DNA from: Ligula intestinalis
Taxonomy: Eukaryota > Platyhelminthes > Cestoda > Diphyllobothriidea > Diphyllobothriidae
Direction: 5' to 3'
DNA: 64,000 nucleotides
Assembly (NCBI GenBank): GCA_036362985.1
Contig: JAYGXS010000010.1
Location: 13,977,211-14,041,210 of the forward strand
In this document: positions 49,301 through 54,700 of the stretch, piece by piece
How positions within the stretch are numbered: position 1 is the stretch's first letter
Layout: the number at the start of each line of letters is the position of its first letter
Position numbers and translations under genes: made by a program
The notes under the pieces: generated by a model
What the model was told of the DNA's origin: nothing
Databases searched by the model: none
The model's input: the letters and a program-made list of their open reading frames with translations, nothing else

Positions 49301-51680
49301 TGTGTACCATGCCTCACGTGTCAGTCTTTCCACTTTTGAATTGGATATTTGGGTCATTCGAGTTTAGTAACTCTTTGAGGTGTTCAATGTCGGATTTTTT
49401 GGATAATGATGAAAGTGTCATCGACATAACGAGCCAAAAACTTCGGTTGATACTTGGTGAAGACCAATTTTCAATCCGTTGAAGGGCCACTTCAGCCACC
49501 AGGCCTGATTGGAGTGCCCTTAATTTGTTCATACATTGGCCCACCAGATGTGAAGTAGGTTTTAAGGCAGTACCGCAGAAGTTCGAGCAAATGTTCAGAC
49601 TTCAGGGGTGTTTCTCTCGTCGAACTGTTCAGTTGGAGACTGTTTCACAACATCAACTGCCAGCTATACGGGAATAGAGGTGAAGAGTGATACAACATCA
49701 AAGGATACCATGGATTCGTCTGGCTCTAACTTCTGATGTTTTATGCGTTCAAGAAACTGTTTGACAGAGGCTTCGGTTGTTGTCGAGCCCACAGTTGGGA
49801 ACTTAAGATGAGAAAACATCCATTTTGCCAAACCGTATGTAGGGGTGCCACGAAGAGAGACTATTGGCCTAAGTAGTATGCCCTCTTTGTGCACTTTCGG
49901 CAGACCGTAAAGTCGTGCTGGGGCTGTCTGTTGGTTTCATGGAAAACTAATCGCTGGGCGTGATTGCACCATTTGGTTTGACCTTTACCAGAGTTTTATT
50001 CACTGGAGTAAGCAGATTTTTCAGTTCACTGGCTGGACATTTCTTATACGACTGGTAATCGTCCAACAGGCTCTGGGCTTTCTTTTGGTAATCAGATTTG
50101 TTGAGCACCACTGTCGAACGACCTTGTTCAGCCGGTAGAATGATTATGTCTTCATTTTACTTGAGGGCTTTTTAATGCTTTCTGTTCTTCTCGGCCTAGA
50201 GTTTCACACCTTTGGTACTGCATGAGCAGCGATGATGCTTTGTGGCCGATTAATTCTTTCATTTCCTCTGGGGCCTTTGTTGATTGAAAAACTGACTCAA
50301 ATGCGGCAATGAACTCAATGGGTGAAGCGTCTACTGTGTTGAAAGTTGCTCCACGTCCAAAGACTGGAAGTTGTGTGCAGGTGAGGGGTTTGGAGGAAAG
50401 GTTATGGGCGAGATCGCCCGGAGAGTTGGTTGTGCGGGGCGGTCGAAGTTTCATAAATTTATCTGCTAGTTCTTTCGTGTGGTGTTAAAGCTGACGAGGT
50501 TCAACCCTACCGGCTGCGATCTTCCAGGTCCGGTTCCTTAGGTGATGGGAGAAGTCTTGGGAAGGCCAGAGTAGTAGGAACAATATACTGTTTACAGAAG
50601 AATAAGGGGGAAAGTTGCCACTCAGTCTGGCATGGCGTTCAGTCGTGAGAGAGAACGTGGCACCGTCGCGTCTCTCCCTCAGGATACGGAATCCCAAGTG
50701 TGTTCGAATTGCAGTAATCCCGCGCGGCCAACGAGAGATCTCTTTGTCTCTTTGGTGATTGGTTGGAAGGCGTGAGGATAAGCACTGGCGTGGTGGTCCA
50801 TGTCTCGCGCGCTAGTTTGTGTCGTGTCGGAGGCACACCGAAAAGTGCATTCGCGCAATGTCCAGCTCTGAGTGACCTTGTCTGGGACGTCAAGAGTTAG
50901 GAGGGACGTCGGGCAGCAGCGACCACTACAGTTCCTGTTCCTTTTGTTACTGACCTTTCGTGCCCCTGTGCGGATCGTTTCCTCGATATCCCTTAATTTT
51001 TCACCGGAAATCGTTAAGAAGTTGGATTTGCATTGGTCAACTTCTGTGTTGTTATGTTGCAGTCTTTGGTGGCAATCTTGGTCTACATTTGATTAGTACT
51101 TTATCAAACACTTAATGAACCCAACCTATTCTCTTGACTCCACCGATGTCGTTTGCGAAAATATCTGTGGCACATTTTTCGTTCTCAAATGGCTTACTTC
51201 CTATTTAAGAAAGTCTTGATGACAACGGAAGTAAAGTCGATTAGGCTTTTTTAGACGGTCATCTGAACTAGATCTGTGTGTCAGACAGTTTTTTGGACAT
51301 AGATAGTATATATTTTTAACCCTTTTGCTTGGCAAACTTGCCTTTCATTTCTTCCTCTTTAAGTTCGGTGGTTTACAGTTCGTTAAATGTAGATGACGAC
51401 TTTTGGCATTTTATCGTGCCCTTTTATGTCTATGACACCAGCAATGCTTAAATTATGTGAATAATTTCTCTTCTTGTGTTCTCGTCTAAAGCTTGTTTAC
51501 GTCCCCTCGCTTCTTCTTTTCTTATTGCAGCTGGAAGGAGAGATGCGGCAGATCCTTCAAGAGTCAGCTAACTCAAAACGAAAAGTGGAAGCTACATTGA
51601 TGAGTTTGGCTAAGTCTATGTCAAATACATCGAGGTTTATGGAGTCTCAACCTGTCGATGGTCTTCTAGTTTTCCAATGA
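16041..51680 (+). CDS. LRRCC1: LRRCC1 orthologue, leucine-rich repeat and coiled-coil centrosomal protein (20 exons)
   Basis: In vertebrates LRRCC1 acts at centrosomes/centrioles and in cilium assembly. Joined exons: 16041-16318, 17191-17417, 17496-17606, 17793-17871, 22442-22510, 23696(or 23724)-23820, 25528-25634, 33132-33250, 33880-33964, 35173-35319, 36293-36364, 38532-38606, 39907-40006, 40892-40977, 42941-43015, 44809-44922, 46356-46450, 47486-47623, 47945-48089, 51531-51680. This gives about 798 residues; from memory human LRRCC1 is about 1030, so this is shorter. Exons 1-3 give LRRs closing with YGFRTLIFAGLPQLQSVDG; the rest is coiled coil. Diagnostic matches to my memory of the human protein are YNHLxxLSxLxxLHG, EDEFRSALQSETIRYDQ, KIIDDQTDTIRNLK and the C-terminal EGEMRQILQES. 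Every junction keeps phase except exon 5/6, discussed separately. Confidence 0.88.
17191..17417 (+). CDS. LRRCC1: LRRCC1 exon 2 (LRR 4-5)
   Basis: The acceptor is TTTTTTTAAG|TTC and the donor ACG|GTAGGC. It completes the codon of exon 1 to give LTSLIDLDVSYNHLEGLSEL, followed by LSKLNVTGNSL and a loop with SANDNPLCGIY. The DNPxC..YG signature corresponds to the LRR cap of LRRCC1. Confidence 0.88.
17496..17606 (+). CDS. LRRCC1: LRRCC1 exon 3 (end of LRR domain)
   Basis: The acceptor is TCTCTAG|GTTTTC and the donor GAG|GTGACA. It reads FRTLIFAGLPQLQSVDGQSR, the typical LRR C-terminal cap (LPxLxxxDG). The intron before it is only 78 bp and the one after only 186 bp. Confidence 0.85.
17793..17871 (+). 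CDS. LRRCC1: LRRCC1 exon 4
   Basis: Using the AG at 17791-17792 gives EEIAVHRQPFEIRRARHKAQ and keeps the frame. The AG two bases earlier (17789-17790) would put a TAG in frame. The donor is CAG|GTGAAT, phase 2. Confidence 0.75.
17872..22441. other. LRRCC1 intron 4 (about 4.6 kb)
   Basis: No conserved exon is seen. Apart from one minus-strand tRNA-headed SINE (about 20300-20480) it is unique-looking AT-rich sequence. The minus-strand frame at 21014-21274 has no signature. Confidence 0.5.
20300..20480 (-). mobile_element. tRNA-headed SINE
   Basis: Read on the minus strand, the head contains a box-A-like GTGGCTCACTGGTTGATCA and a box-B-like GGGTTAGAATCCC with tRNA spacing. It is followed by a body containing TGACGACGACTAGAAGTAG and CCGGCCCAG. 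The same arrangement recurs at 24.1-24.7, 25.2, 34.3, 35.6, 43.2 and 48.5 kb. Confidence 0.55.
22442..22510 (+). CDS. LRRCC1: LRRCC1 exon 5 (putative)
   Basis: The acceptor is TATTTTAG|CAG and the donor AAAC|GTAAGT, with the reading SQTYHNGPVISLAQFKRTP. The splice sites are strong and the phase fits exon 4, but the peptide is not a recognisable domain (a linker after the LRRs). Confidence 0.65.
22890..23060 (+). repeat. Degenerate TTAGGG-like stretch
   Basis: There are several scattered AATTAGGG, GTTAGGGTT and CTTAGGGGTT units over about 170 bp. This looks like a decayed telomere-type or G-rich satellite, not a true telomere. Confidence 0.45.
23696..23820 (+). CDS. LRRCC1: LRRCC1 exon 6
   Basis: The coiled coil starts here: LLQNPELQAALRQQAESVHK and so on, with donor AGAG|GTACCT. 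The best-looking acceptor (CCCTTTCAG, exon from 23724) does not fit the phase of exon 5. The weaker acceptor TGTGTAG at 23691-23695 (exon from 23696) restores it by adding RSHTAFPFQ. Either the weak site is used or a small exon is missed in 22.5-23.7 kb. Confidence 0.7.
24112..24350 (+). mobile_element. tRNA-headed SINE, copy with 3' end
   Basis: The head is CTGGTAGCTCAAAAGTTAGG (box A) with GGTTTTGGGTTGTGCCCC (box B region), then body GTTGGCCATTCCGGGTTCC. The 3' end is GTGCCGTAACCCATCGATG and ACCGTCCATCG. The 3' end recurs at 24618-24655 and 44553-44590. Confidence 0.55.
24380..24660 (+). mobile_element. tRNA-headed SINE, apparently full length
   Basis: The head is TGGCTAGGGGCGTTGGGCTC, a good box A, with GATTTCAAGCC as box B. 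The body is GGTCGGCTGAGAATGACTAC, then CAGAAATGGTCATGG, and the 3' end is TAATGCCGTAACCGATCGGT. It lies directly after another copy in the same direction. Confidence 0.6.
25000..25110 (-). mobile_element. Solo PLE terminal repeat fragment
   Basis: On the minus strand it reads CTAATGACGAAACC, CAAAACGTCAGGCGAATAAA and GTCCCAGCGATCGAGTCG, ending in TCTTCGTCTTC. This matches 42429-42500 (+) and, less closely, the ends of the PLE fragments at 26.7 and 45.4 kb. No coding part is attached. Confidence 0.6.
25200..25325 (+). mobile_element. SINE body fragment
   Basis: TATGACTGGCTACTGACGGC and CAATAAGTCAGGTGTGGCTA match the body of the SINE family, which in other copies is TATGGTTGACTGAGGACAG and TTAATAAGCCAGAAATGGCC. 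Confidence 0.5.
25528..25634 (+). CDS. LRRCC1: LRRCC1 exon 7
   Basis: The acceptor is GGTATTTTAG|GA and the donor AATC|GTAAGT. It reads AEEVRLIGLVSSLKQELHNE, then RKCKALLETRIRSII, a heptad-like coiled coil. It fits exon 6 (phase 1) and ends in phase 0. Confidence 0.85.
26640..28160 (-). mobile_element. Penelope-like element, 5'-truncated, catalytically dead
   Basis: Minus-strand translation in order: MVSFDVTSLFTSIPQDMAVE (RT motif A, about 28110-28030), QILQLPKFCLKTDFTFNRIT, then GTHICSPSSGLIAE (normally GTPMGSPISG). Next comes ARCVQDTFVV (normally RYVDDTF, near 27810), preceded by a stop. The thumb (YNSNHPIGHKRSCVRALYR) and linker (WRALPYVKNISEAVSRLLTP) follow. Last is the GIY-YIG endonuclease SNYVGETGRLLRTRMAEYAA with HSMGPG and LLESWFSGL (27337-27020), then a terminal-repeat-like 3' region to about 26640. 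PLEs couple an RT to GIY-YIG. Loss of both catalytic Asp-containing motifs and several frameshifts make this a fossil. Confidence 0.85.
28161..29869. other. LRRCC1 intron 7 sequence without gene
   Basis: There is AT-rich sequence and one SINE-body trace near 28515-28565 (minus). Short frames have no signature. Confidence 0.45.
29870..30525 (+). mobile_element. PLE fragment with GIY-YIG domain and inverted terminal repeats
   Basis: The + strand reads VPCRECSCHYTGQTGRRFS, then a TAG, then (shifted) AVRKGDPQYQIAAHTLEEGH, EFDFSNTRIMARAANRTGRE and LLEAWMSDSNSINRHVD, ending 30376. This is the GIY-YIG endonuclease and its C-terminal tail. At 29877-29940 and 30505-30575 there are inverted copies of one sequence (TGTATTCTGAGCTTTCGGCT and TAAAGAAGA). 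The RT part is absent. Confidence 0.7.
30492..30525 (+). ncRNA. Hammerhead-ribozyme-like core in PLE terminal repeat
   Basis: CTGACGA at 30492-30498 equals the CUGANGA core. GCTTC (30501-30505) and GGAGC (30512-30516) can pair as stem II, then C and GAAA (30518-30521) form the second core box. GCTC follows, which can act as G15.2, C16.2, U16.1 and cleavage base C17 in a minimal stem III. A TA/C mismatch at the base of stem II may mean this copy is inactive. PLE terminal repeats are known to carry minimal hammerheads, so this is family knowledge plus a direct motif match. Confidence 0.5.
30526..30935 (-). mobile_element. PLE C-terminal fragment on the opposite strand
   Basis: On the minus strand it reads AFLEWRVALVKLNLSTEYGL, SQSCESRVD, a stop, then VMVHGSPFDLHQQQRPAQ. 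This is a decayed version of the post-GIY-YIG PLE tail (RELLESWFxGPxSIHxHNDLP). It shares the terminal repeat around 30505-30575 with the + fragment, so two PLE tails meet head-on. Confidence 0.5.
30936..33131. other. LRRCC1 intron 7 remainder
   Basis: Mostly unassigned. A T/C-rich stretch lies near 31380-31500. No conserved exon or element is recognised. Confidence 0.45.
33132..33250 (+). CDS. LRRCC1: LRRCC1 exon 8
   Basis: The acceptor is GTTAATTAG|TGG and the donor TTCGCG|GTAAGC. It reads ASRLLASERECREAMSKLFL, then LEERFSKLTRDKETERDS. The preceding intron is about 7.5 kb and full of PLE and SINE insertions. Confidence 0.82.
33365..33440 (-). mobile_element. SINE body fragment
   Basis: GGTGGCCATTTCTGGATTAT, then TAGTCGTCGTCAGTTAGCCG, is the SINE body in reverse orientation. 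It lies just after exon 8. Confidence 0.5.
33880..33964 (+). CDS. LRRCC1: LRRCC1 exon 9
   Basis: The acceptor is ATCTTGCAG|CC. It reads LAEVWKKYAMLEDEFRSALQ, then SETIRYDQ, which matches the conserved DLENEFRIALxxEARRFQD segment of vertebrate LRRCC1. That match favours the donor CAG|GTAATA at 33965 over the GTATGA at 33955. Confidence 0.85.
34240..34400 (-). mobile_element. SINE fragment
   Basis: The segment AGCAGCCGTATAGCGACTAA and, further on, TTTCCGGCTTACTATCCCTC and ATCGGCCAGCCGTACCC match the body in reverse order, as in the copies at 35.6 and 48.5 kb. A further body fragment lies at about 34830-34880. Confidence 0.45.
35173..35319 (+). CDS. LRRCC1: LRRCC1 exon 10
   Basis: It runs from KVHSSLSDSLKLFERTKGAE to CAKDLLMKLNT, 49 codons, phase 0 at both ends. 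The acceptor GGAAAG|AAA has a poor pyrimidine tract, so the exact start is less sure. The donor is ACA|GTAGGT. Confidence 0.78.
35570..35705 (-). mobile_element. tRNA-headed SINE
   Basis: The minus strand has CAGTGGATTAGAGCAGTGGA as box-A-like head, TCTAATCAACAGAATCTCG in the anticodon-to-box-B region, then body GGGGTTGGCTATGGTTGACT and CCAGAAATGGCCATTCCAGC. It is the clearest minus-strand copy linking head and body. Confidence 0.6.
36293..36364 (+). CDS. LRRCC1: LRRCC1 exon 11
   Basis: The acceptor is TTGTTTCCATAG|CAC and the donor AAG|GTTTGT. It reads HLKEVKLALQQEKKKFGVST, then LIHK. It is a symmetric 72-nt exon (phase 0-0). Confidence 0.85.
36365..37080. other. LRRCC1 intron 11, unassigned
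   Basis: No feature is recognised between exon 11 and the LINE fragment at 37081. Confidence 0.45.
37081..37356 (-). pseudogene. LINE ORF2 C-terminal remnant
   Basis: The minus-strand frame reads RRKAFSQSVVRIGNGLPDVV, then VLPETVTTLKCKLDFHL. This is the FFSxRVVxxWNxLPxxVVxAxxVxxFKxxLD motif at the C-terminus of many non-LTR reverse transcriptases, with Trp replaced by Gly. No RT domain lies upstream. Confidence 0.6.
38532..38606 (+). CDS. LRRCC1: LRRCC1 exon 12
   Basis: The acceptor is TTTACAG|CAA and the donor AAT|GTGAGC. It reads QETMTLKAQLQAQELKVRSL, then EENLN. It is a symmetric 75-nt exon. Confidence 0.85.
39907..40006 (+). CDS. LRRCC1: LRRCC1 exon 13
   Basis: The acceptor is GTTTCAG|GAA and the donor GATA|GTAGGT. 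It reads ESSKLRLEIRSLEEKVACLN, then SENIQLTERQKRD. This aligns with the ESLSRENECL region of the vertebrate protein. Confidence 0.85.
40892..40977 (+). CDS. LRRCC1: LRRCC1 exon 14
   Basis: The acceptor is GTCCTTTAG|GTT and the donor GAC|GTATGT. It reads SLHREQEAMSAKAAALSEQM, then SNLQAELD, with phase 1 in and phase 0 out. Confidence 0.85.
41232..42330. repeat. Two diverged copies of an unknown intronic repeat
   Basis: Segments near 41360-41430 and 42235-42300 share AGAGTCATTGC / GGAGTCATTGC and GGGAGACCAAGGTATCGTGT / GGGGGACCGAGGTATCTCGT. A tRNA-like GGCGTCTCGAATCC lies in the first copy. They may be SINE-derived. Boundaries are not resolved. Confidence 0.35.
42405..42510 (+). mobile_element. 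Solo PLE terminal repeat with CGAAACGTC
   Basis: CGAAACGTC (42429-42437) is followed by AGACGAATAAAAGTATTGTC and CCAGCGATCAATTCGTCTTC. It is the + strand counterpart of 25000-25110. The hammerhead second core and minimal stem III (GAAAC-GTC) are intact, while the CUGANGA side is replaced by a CA-rich stretch. Confidence 0.6.
42941..43015 (+). CDS. LRRCC1: LRRCC1 exon 15 (KIIDDQT block)
   Basis: The acceptor is CTCTTACCAG|GCA and the donor AAG|GTGAGC. It reads AARETVRIKTKIIDDQTDTI, then RNLKK. The KIIDDQTxTIRxLK block is nearly identical to the vertebrate orthologue and is the strongest identification in the coiled coil. Confidence 0.9.
43130..43300 (-). mobile_element. tRNA-headed SINE
   Basis: On the minus strand, ACACGTGGCTTGATGGTTAG and AGCATTGAAACC form a box-A-like D-arm and anticodon region, and GGTCGCGAATTCGAGCCT is a near-consensus box B. 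On the + strand AGGCCATTTCAGTTCC follows as body. It is the best tRNA-like head in the window, but with no acceptor stem pairing, so it is a SINE and not a tRNA gene. Confidence 0.55.
43387..43531 (+). repeat. Duplicated 145-bp segment, copy 1, with possible 15-nt microexon
   Basis: It is near-identical to 44317-44461. It contains a pyrimidine-rich stretch, TTTTTATCAG, then CGATTTGCCTGGAAG and GTAAGG, which would be a phase-0 microexon (RFAWK) at 43467-43481. Both flanking exons (15 and 16) have phase-0 junctions, so it could be included without changing the frame. Use of this exon is inference; the duplication is direct. Confidence 0.6.
44317..44461 (+). repeat. Duplicated 145-bp segment, copy 2
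   Basis: It repeats 43387-43531 with about ten substitutions, from GGATGTTTTAAATGCAGCTC to GTCAGTTCTTACCCTCCA. The acceptor-like CTTTTTCTCAG, the 15-nt CGATTTGCCTGGAAG (44392-44406) and the donor GTAAGG are identical or improved. Sequence outside the unit does not match. Confidence 0.8.
44809..44922 (+). CDS. LRRCC1: LRRCC1 exon 16
   Basis: The acceptor is GTTTCTTCAG|GAT and the donor CGA|GTAAAT. It reads DLSGVRDEMKKAENDARTSK, then KKLEVQITDCASENNALR. It is a symmetric 114-nt exon. Confidence 0.87.
45365..46035 (-). mobile_element. PLE 3' fragment with GIY-YIG domain and terminal repeat
   Basis: The minus strand reads NTGYRIWCKCGQSDYVGETG, then RLLQRRVAKHTAAGRKKDAN and FQVAAHSTATG (46005-45835). 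After a frame break comes KGDKRVSRELFESWVSGP (45820-45755) and a 3' region to 45365. It is the same family as 26640-28160 and the 3' regions align. RT and linker are missing, so this is a severe 5' truncation. Confidence 0.75.
45398..45434 (-). ncRNA. Hammerhead-like core in PLE 3' repeat
   Basis: The minus strand reads CCTATGATTAA, then GGATTC-TTGACC-GAATCC as a perfect 6-bp stem II hairpin, then GAAACGTC. GAAAC-GUC is the second core with the minimal C-G stem III and the cleavage triplet. CTATGA resembles CUGAUGA lacking the G. The related copy at 26710-26746 keeps the stem (GGATTCT / AGAATCC) but has AAAACGTC. Confidence 0.45.
46356..46450 (+). CDS. LRRCC1: LRRCC1 exon 17
   Basis: The acceptor is TTTCCTCTTAG|GAA and the donor AAGAA|GTGCGT. 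It reads EQVDKLSRRKDDLKDAIVEL, then RSALETANEEK. It ends in phase 2, as exon 18 requires. Confidence 0.85.
46492..46562. repeat. Near-perfect hairpin, 26-bp arms
   Basis: ACAATAGTCGCCGGCTATTA plus AGCCCA (46492-46517) pairs with TGGGCTTAATAGCCGGTGAC plus TACTGT (46537-46562). Of 26 pairs, 24 are Watson-Crick and the other two can be G-U or A-C. The loop is 19 nt. It lies 41 bp after the donor of exon 17. Confidence 0.85.
47486..47623 (+). CDS. LRRCC1: LRRCC1 exon 18
   Basis: The acceptor is GGCCGCTAG|GAA and the donor GCTAG|GTGAGA. It reads NLESALLEKERQLDSMNDKL, then SEFEGFWKTKVVGLERQLEK and ATVKA, a clear coiled coil. Confidence 0.87.
47702..47876. repeat. tRNA-derived foldback element
   Basis: Arms 47722-47772 and 47801-47851 are inverted copies (CTCGCGGCGCCGGCGAGAGT..., AAGGCCTTTACG, with few mismatches) around a 28-nt loop. 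Weaker pairing extends to about 47702 and 47876. The minus strand of the left arm plus loop is tRNA-like: TAGCTCAAATCGGTAAAGCG (box A) and GCGGGTTCGACTCTCGC (box B). The anticodon stem does not close, so it is not a working tRNA gene. It sits in the 321-bp intron between exons 18 and 19. Confidence 0.7.
47945..48089 (+). CDS. LRRCC1: LRRCC1 exon 19
   Basis: The acceptor is CTCACACAG|AG and the donor CTGCAG|GTACTT. It reads EHMTALRTSEQRWASHRAEL, then EEALSAASGMADLRVKQVEE and VAQSRILQ. It corresponds to the AHQAEIAQL...LKVHQIEKE region of vertebrate LRRCC1. Confidence 0.87.
48440..48790 (-). mobile_element. SINE copy
   Basis: It contains the body in reverse (AATGGCCATTCCTGGTTTGT, TAGCTGTCATCAATCAGCCA) and the conserved AGCAGCAGTAGAGCGGCTAG block upstream. 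A head-like TCCAGCGCTCTAAAATGAG lies near 48768. Confidence 0.45.
48930..50470 (-). mobile_element. Penelope-like element with internal deletion, YVDD kept
   Basis: On the minus strand the N-terminal part reads MKLRPPRTTNSPGDLAHNLS and NTVDASPIEFIAAFESVFQS (50454-50152), then KSDYQKKAQSLLDDYQSY. RT starts at HKEGILLRPIVSLRGTPTYG and MVSFDVVSLFTSIPV (49894-49664). It continues SGLVAEVALQRIENW and FLARYVDDTFIII (YVDD at 49428-49417). Soon after, near 49320, it jumps to REAWYTDANSVNRHLDLPVA, which is the tail that normally follows GIY-YIG. Thumb, linker and GIY-YIG are therefore deleted. It retains the most N-terminal PLE sequence in the window. Confidence 0.8.
50471..51530. other. LRRCC1 intron 19 distal part
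   Basis: The minus frames at 50485-50893 may be further 5' PLE sequence, since they abut the PLE, but I see no signature. The rest is AT-rich and unassigned. Confidence 0.4.
51531..51680 (+). CDS. LRRCC1: LRRCC1 terminal exon 20
   Basis: The acceptor is CTTATTGCAG|CTG. It reads LEGEMRQILQESANSKRKVE, then ATLMSLAKSMSNTSRFMES and a short tail to TGA 51678-51680. It matches the conserved C-terminal MRELLEETxxNKKTMEAKI region. An alternative donor (ACATCGAG|GTTTAT) would need a further exon that I do not see. Confidence 0.8.
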   Translation: MEGEMRQILQESANSKRKVEATLMSLAKSMSNTSRFMESQPVDGLLVFQ

Positions 51681-51734
51681 AGTGCCTACTTTTCTTGTTC
51701 TTACTGTACCCAGGTCCCTCTCGCTGCCTTTTTT

Positions 51735-51740
51735 AATAAA
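51735..51740 (+). terminator. Polyadenylation signal AATAAA
   Basis: A canonical AATAAA lies 55 bp after the LRRCC1 stop codon in a T-rich setting, which supports exon 20 as the last exon. Confidence 0.6.
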
Positions 51741-54700
51741 TCGCAAGCGTTGTCTATATGACGTGTATCTTCATACATCGATAGAATTGAAAATTTGATA
51801 AGAGTTCTTCGTATAGCCGCTTATTGCAAAGTGCCCCCGCCCAAGTGTCTTATCAGATTCGTCGTTAAAGGAAAATGTAAGGCTGGAGGCAGACCAGGAG
51901 CCGCATAAGTGGGTGATGATGCAATAAGTTAGAAAATAAAACCGCTTGTATTTGTTTCACTGTACTCAAAATTGAGGTGAATGGGTTATGGAAAGGATAA
52001 AGAGACTTACAATGAAGCATGTAGACCGAAAAAACGGTCAGGAAATCTATTGTTTAACATAATCTTTGAACGGTTTGAATAGGCAGAAATCCGACGTAAT
52101 GAAACATTGGAAGTAGGTTTGAATTATTGAAGCCCCTTGGCTGCGGCCATACGAGGAGCTCTCGCCGGAATTCCGAACAACATTAGCCGAATATTTACAG
52201 TCATGCCTTTGGGGTGGGAATGGGGAGGGGGTGCCACACTCCGTTTAAGCCTTATTTTGTTCACACTCATCATTATGCCTCGATGTAGAGACCACTGTCG
52301 ATGTTCTGTGAGGATATGAGGGAGCTGCAATAGCGACATGTAATGAACCTGTGCATTTTTCACTTAGGTCAGAGTATGGCGATATGTACGGGTGACTTGA
52401 TTATTCTCAAGTAACTTAAGTAAGAACTTATAATTACACTTCTAAGTAGTGGTTTAAGTGAGACAGTTTGTTGAATGCATGTTGAGACTTTTAATTCCTA
52501 TTCATCGGGTCTTCGGCTATTCCTTTTTGGTGGCCGGACTCTTTATTCTCAATGTTTAGCATTCACTAAGGCCCTTAGACAAAGAAAGCATTATATGATC
52601 CATGGCGCAGAACTTTTCTTCGGCGATGTAATAACAATCGATCCATCCAACGCTTCCCGGCAATACATAATAAATGCTATGGAATTGTGGTTGCTATTTC
52701 TAAATCCTCCGAAAACCATCAATTATTTTCGAACGCATGACTATCTTTTTCTGCTGCCGGGCAAATTTCATGATCCGAGACAACTTATAATATTACTGTT
52801 AGGATCTTGCAATAAATGTGTAATATTTGTTACTTCCTGTGAGAAACATGTAGATTTTTTCGCAGTTAAGGCCGTGAACGACACCCTTACATGAGACCCT
52901 CAGGTGTGCCAACTTCAGCCCAGACGGGAAGCTTGGAATAACTTAGGACCAGCAAAGCAACTGTTAAAAACCGCATATATGATGGCACAGCAGTCAAGCT
53001 CAACATTTTCCTGTCAATACTGAGTATCTGGGCCAGCGATGGCACGCCTTCCCAATATCACTGATGACAACACAGCAGTATTGGCGGCCTAGACATAACC
53101 TGAAGGTTTCCGCGGCGAGGTCTGCCCATGACTCGAGTATAATGGTAGTGTTACTTTATTATATGCTGAGGGGAAGACGTCGAGGTTATTCACAATAAGA
53201 GCATAATGTCAGCTAAGAATTTTCTACGACACTTTGTTACAGCTGCTCGTGGGGGACCCGCATCCCTAAGTGATGATTTTCAGGTTGTCATTCCATATTT
53301 GCGTACGGCTGCAAAAATACACCATCGGTGTAGTTGATAAGATGCAAATGAAATATATCAAGACCACACTTTAACCATATAAAGAAGAAGTTTTTGCTGC
53401 TTAATTTTGACGTAGCCCCATCGAAAGTGCATTTGCAGTTGTCTGGGGGTACCTAGACGTGTGATTCTCATCATTTACTGTAGTCGTGATAATGGAGTAG
53501 TTGCCAATTACGGAGTTCTTATGGATTTCATTCAGTTGTAAAACAACACAGTTGGATACAGCTGATGTAGGTTTGCTCTAGAACAAACTCTCAGGTAATC
53601 GAGATCAAATGGAAAGCAGAGTGCGTATGCAGCCTGTTTAACTTCGCCTATACTTTTGAGATCGGCGGACACGACGCTTTGAAAATGCAGCTCTTCAATG
53701 CAGCCATTGCCATCAATCATGCAAAGCGATGGGAGTAGAACAAAACATTGAGAGATGGCTCTTTCGGTCTTTAACTCTTCTAATGTAGAATAACCAACGA
53801 CAACCCTGAGTATTCTGGAGTAATCAGAATTGATTCAGACACCCTTCTGTAAATGTGTTGGGAATTGAAAGTACAGATGGAGCTCAACAAATGCATAAAT
53901 ATTGTATCAATGTAAAACAACGATGGAAAGCTTATGCATTTAATAGTTGCATGTGGCCGCTAACTTACATTAACTTCAGAGGCTTTTAAGCACTTTCCTA
54001 CGCAGATAGTGTCTGGTCCAAAATTCCAGCATTTTCAGCTTACACATTCAAGGAAAAAACTGATTGAATATCAGAGCAATTGCCAAAATCGCAATAAACC
54101 TCCTTTCCGGGTATTTTTGCCGAATTTCATAATTCGAGGTTAAAGGTATCCCTACACTGAGGGTAGATGAGAAGAGGTCTCAAAGGCTTTGACCAAAAAA
54201 TTTATCTTTGAATGGACACATAAGCATCTGGTCGAAATATTCTTCGATTGGTTTCAAAAAAAATGTCGTCAAAGTGCTTGGTACTTGAGCCTGTAGATAC
54301 CAGCCTATCTATTAGGTTTTACTGGGTTGAATTAAGAGTGACGACTCAAAAATTAGTTGCCTTCTGCTGAAATTCTTTTTGAACGTGGTAAAGTTCCTGT
54401 TAAGTTGCCCAAGTTTATCTCTCCACAAACACTAAGCAGGCGAATTTGAGTTAGGCTTTTTGTTATTGCGACGTGTGCTGTGTACATTAACTGTATATTG
54501 TTTAGCATTTTTACAAACTCATTTCTGGCGCGCGCCTGATGCGCGATGCGCATATCCTATCGATGCGATATCGTATTGATAGGACACAGACCGATGAATA
54601 GCGTGGTCATGCACAGGTTTATTTACTGCAGGAATTATCTGACGGGCGTTTCTTATAGTGAAGTTGTTTTTAGGTCTTGTATCGGCAACATAACGCCAAT

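Noticed and set aside
52475..52894. 139-codon + strand open frame in the intergenic region
   Set aside because: No domain, signal peptide, splice sites or repeat signature. I leave it as a chance frame, though it is the longest one unexplained there.
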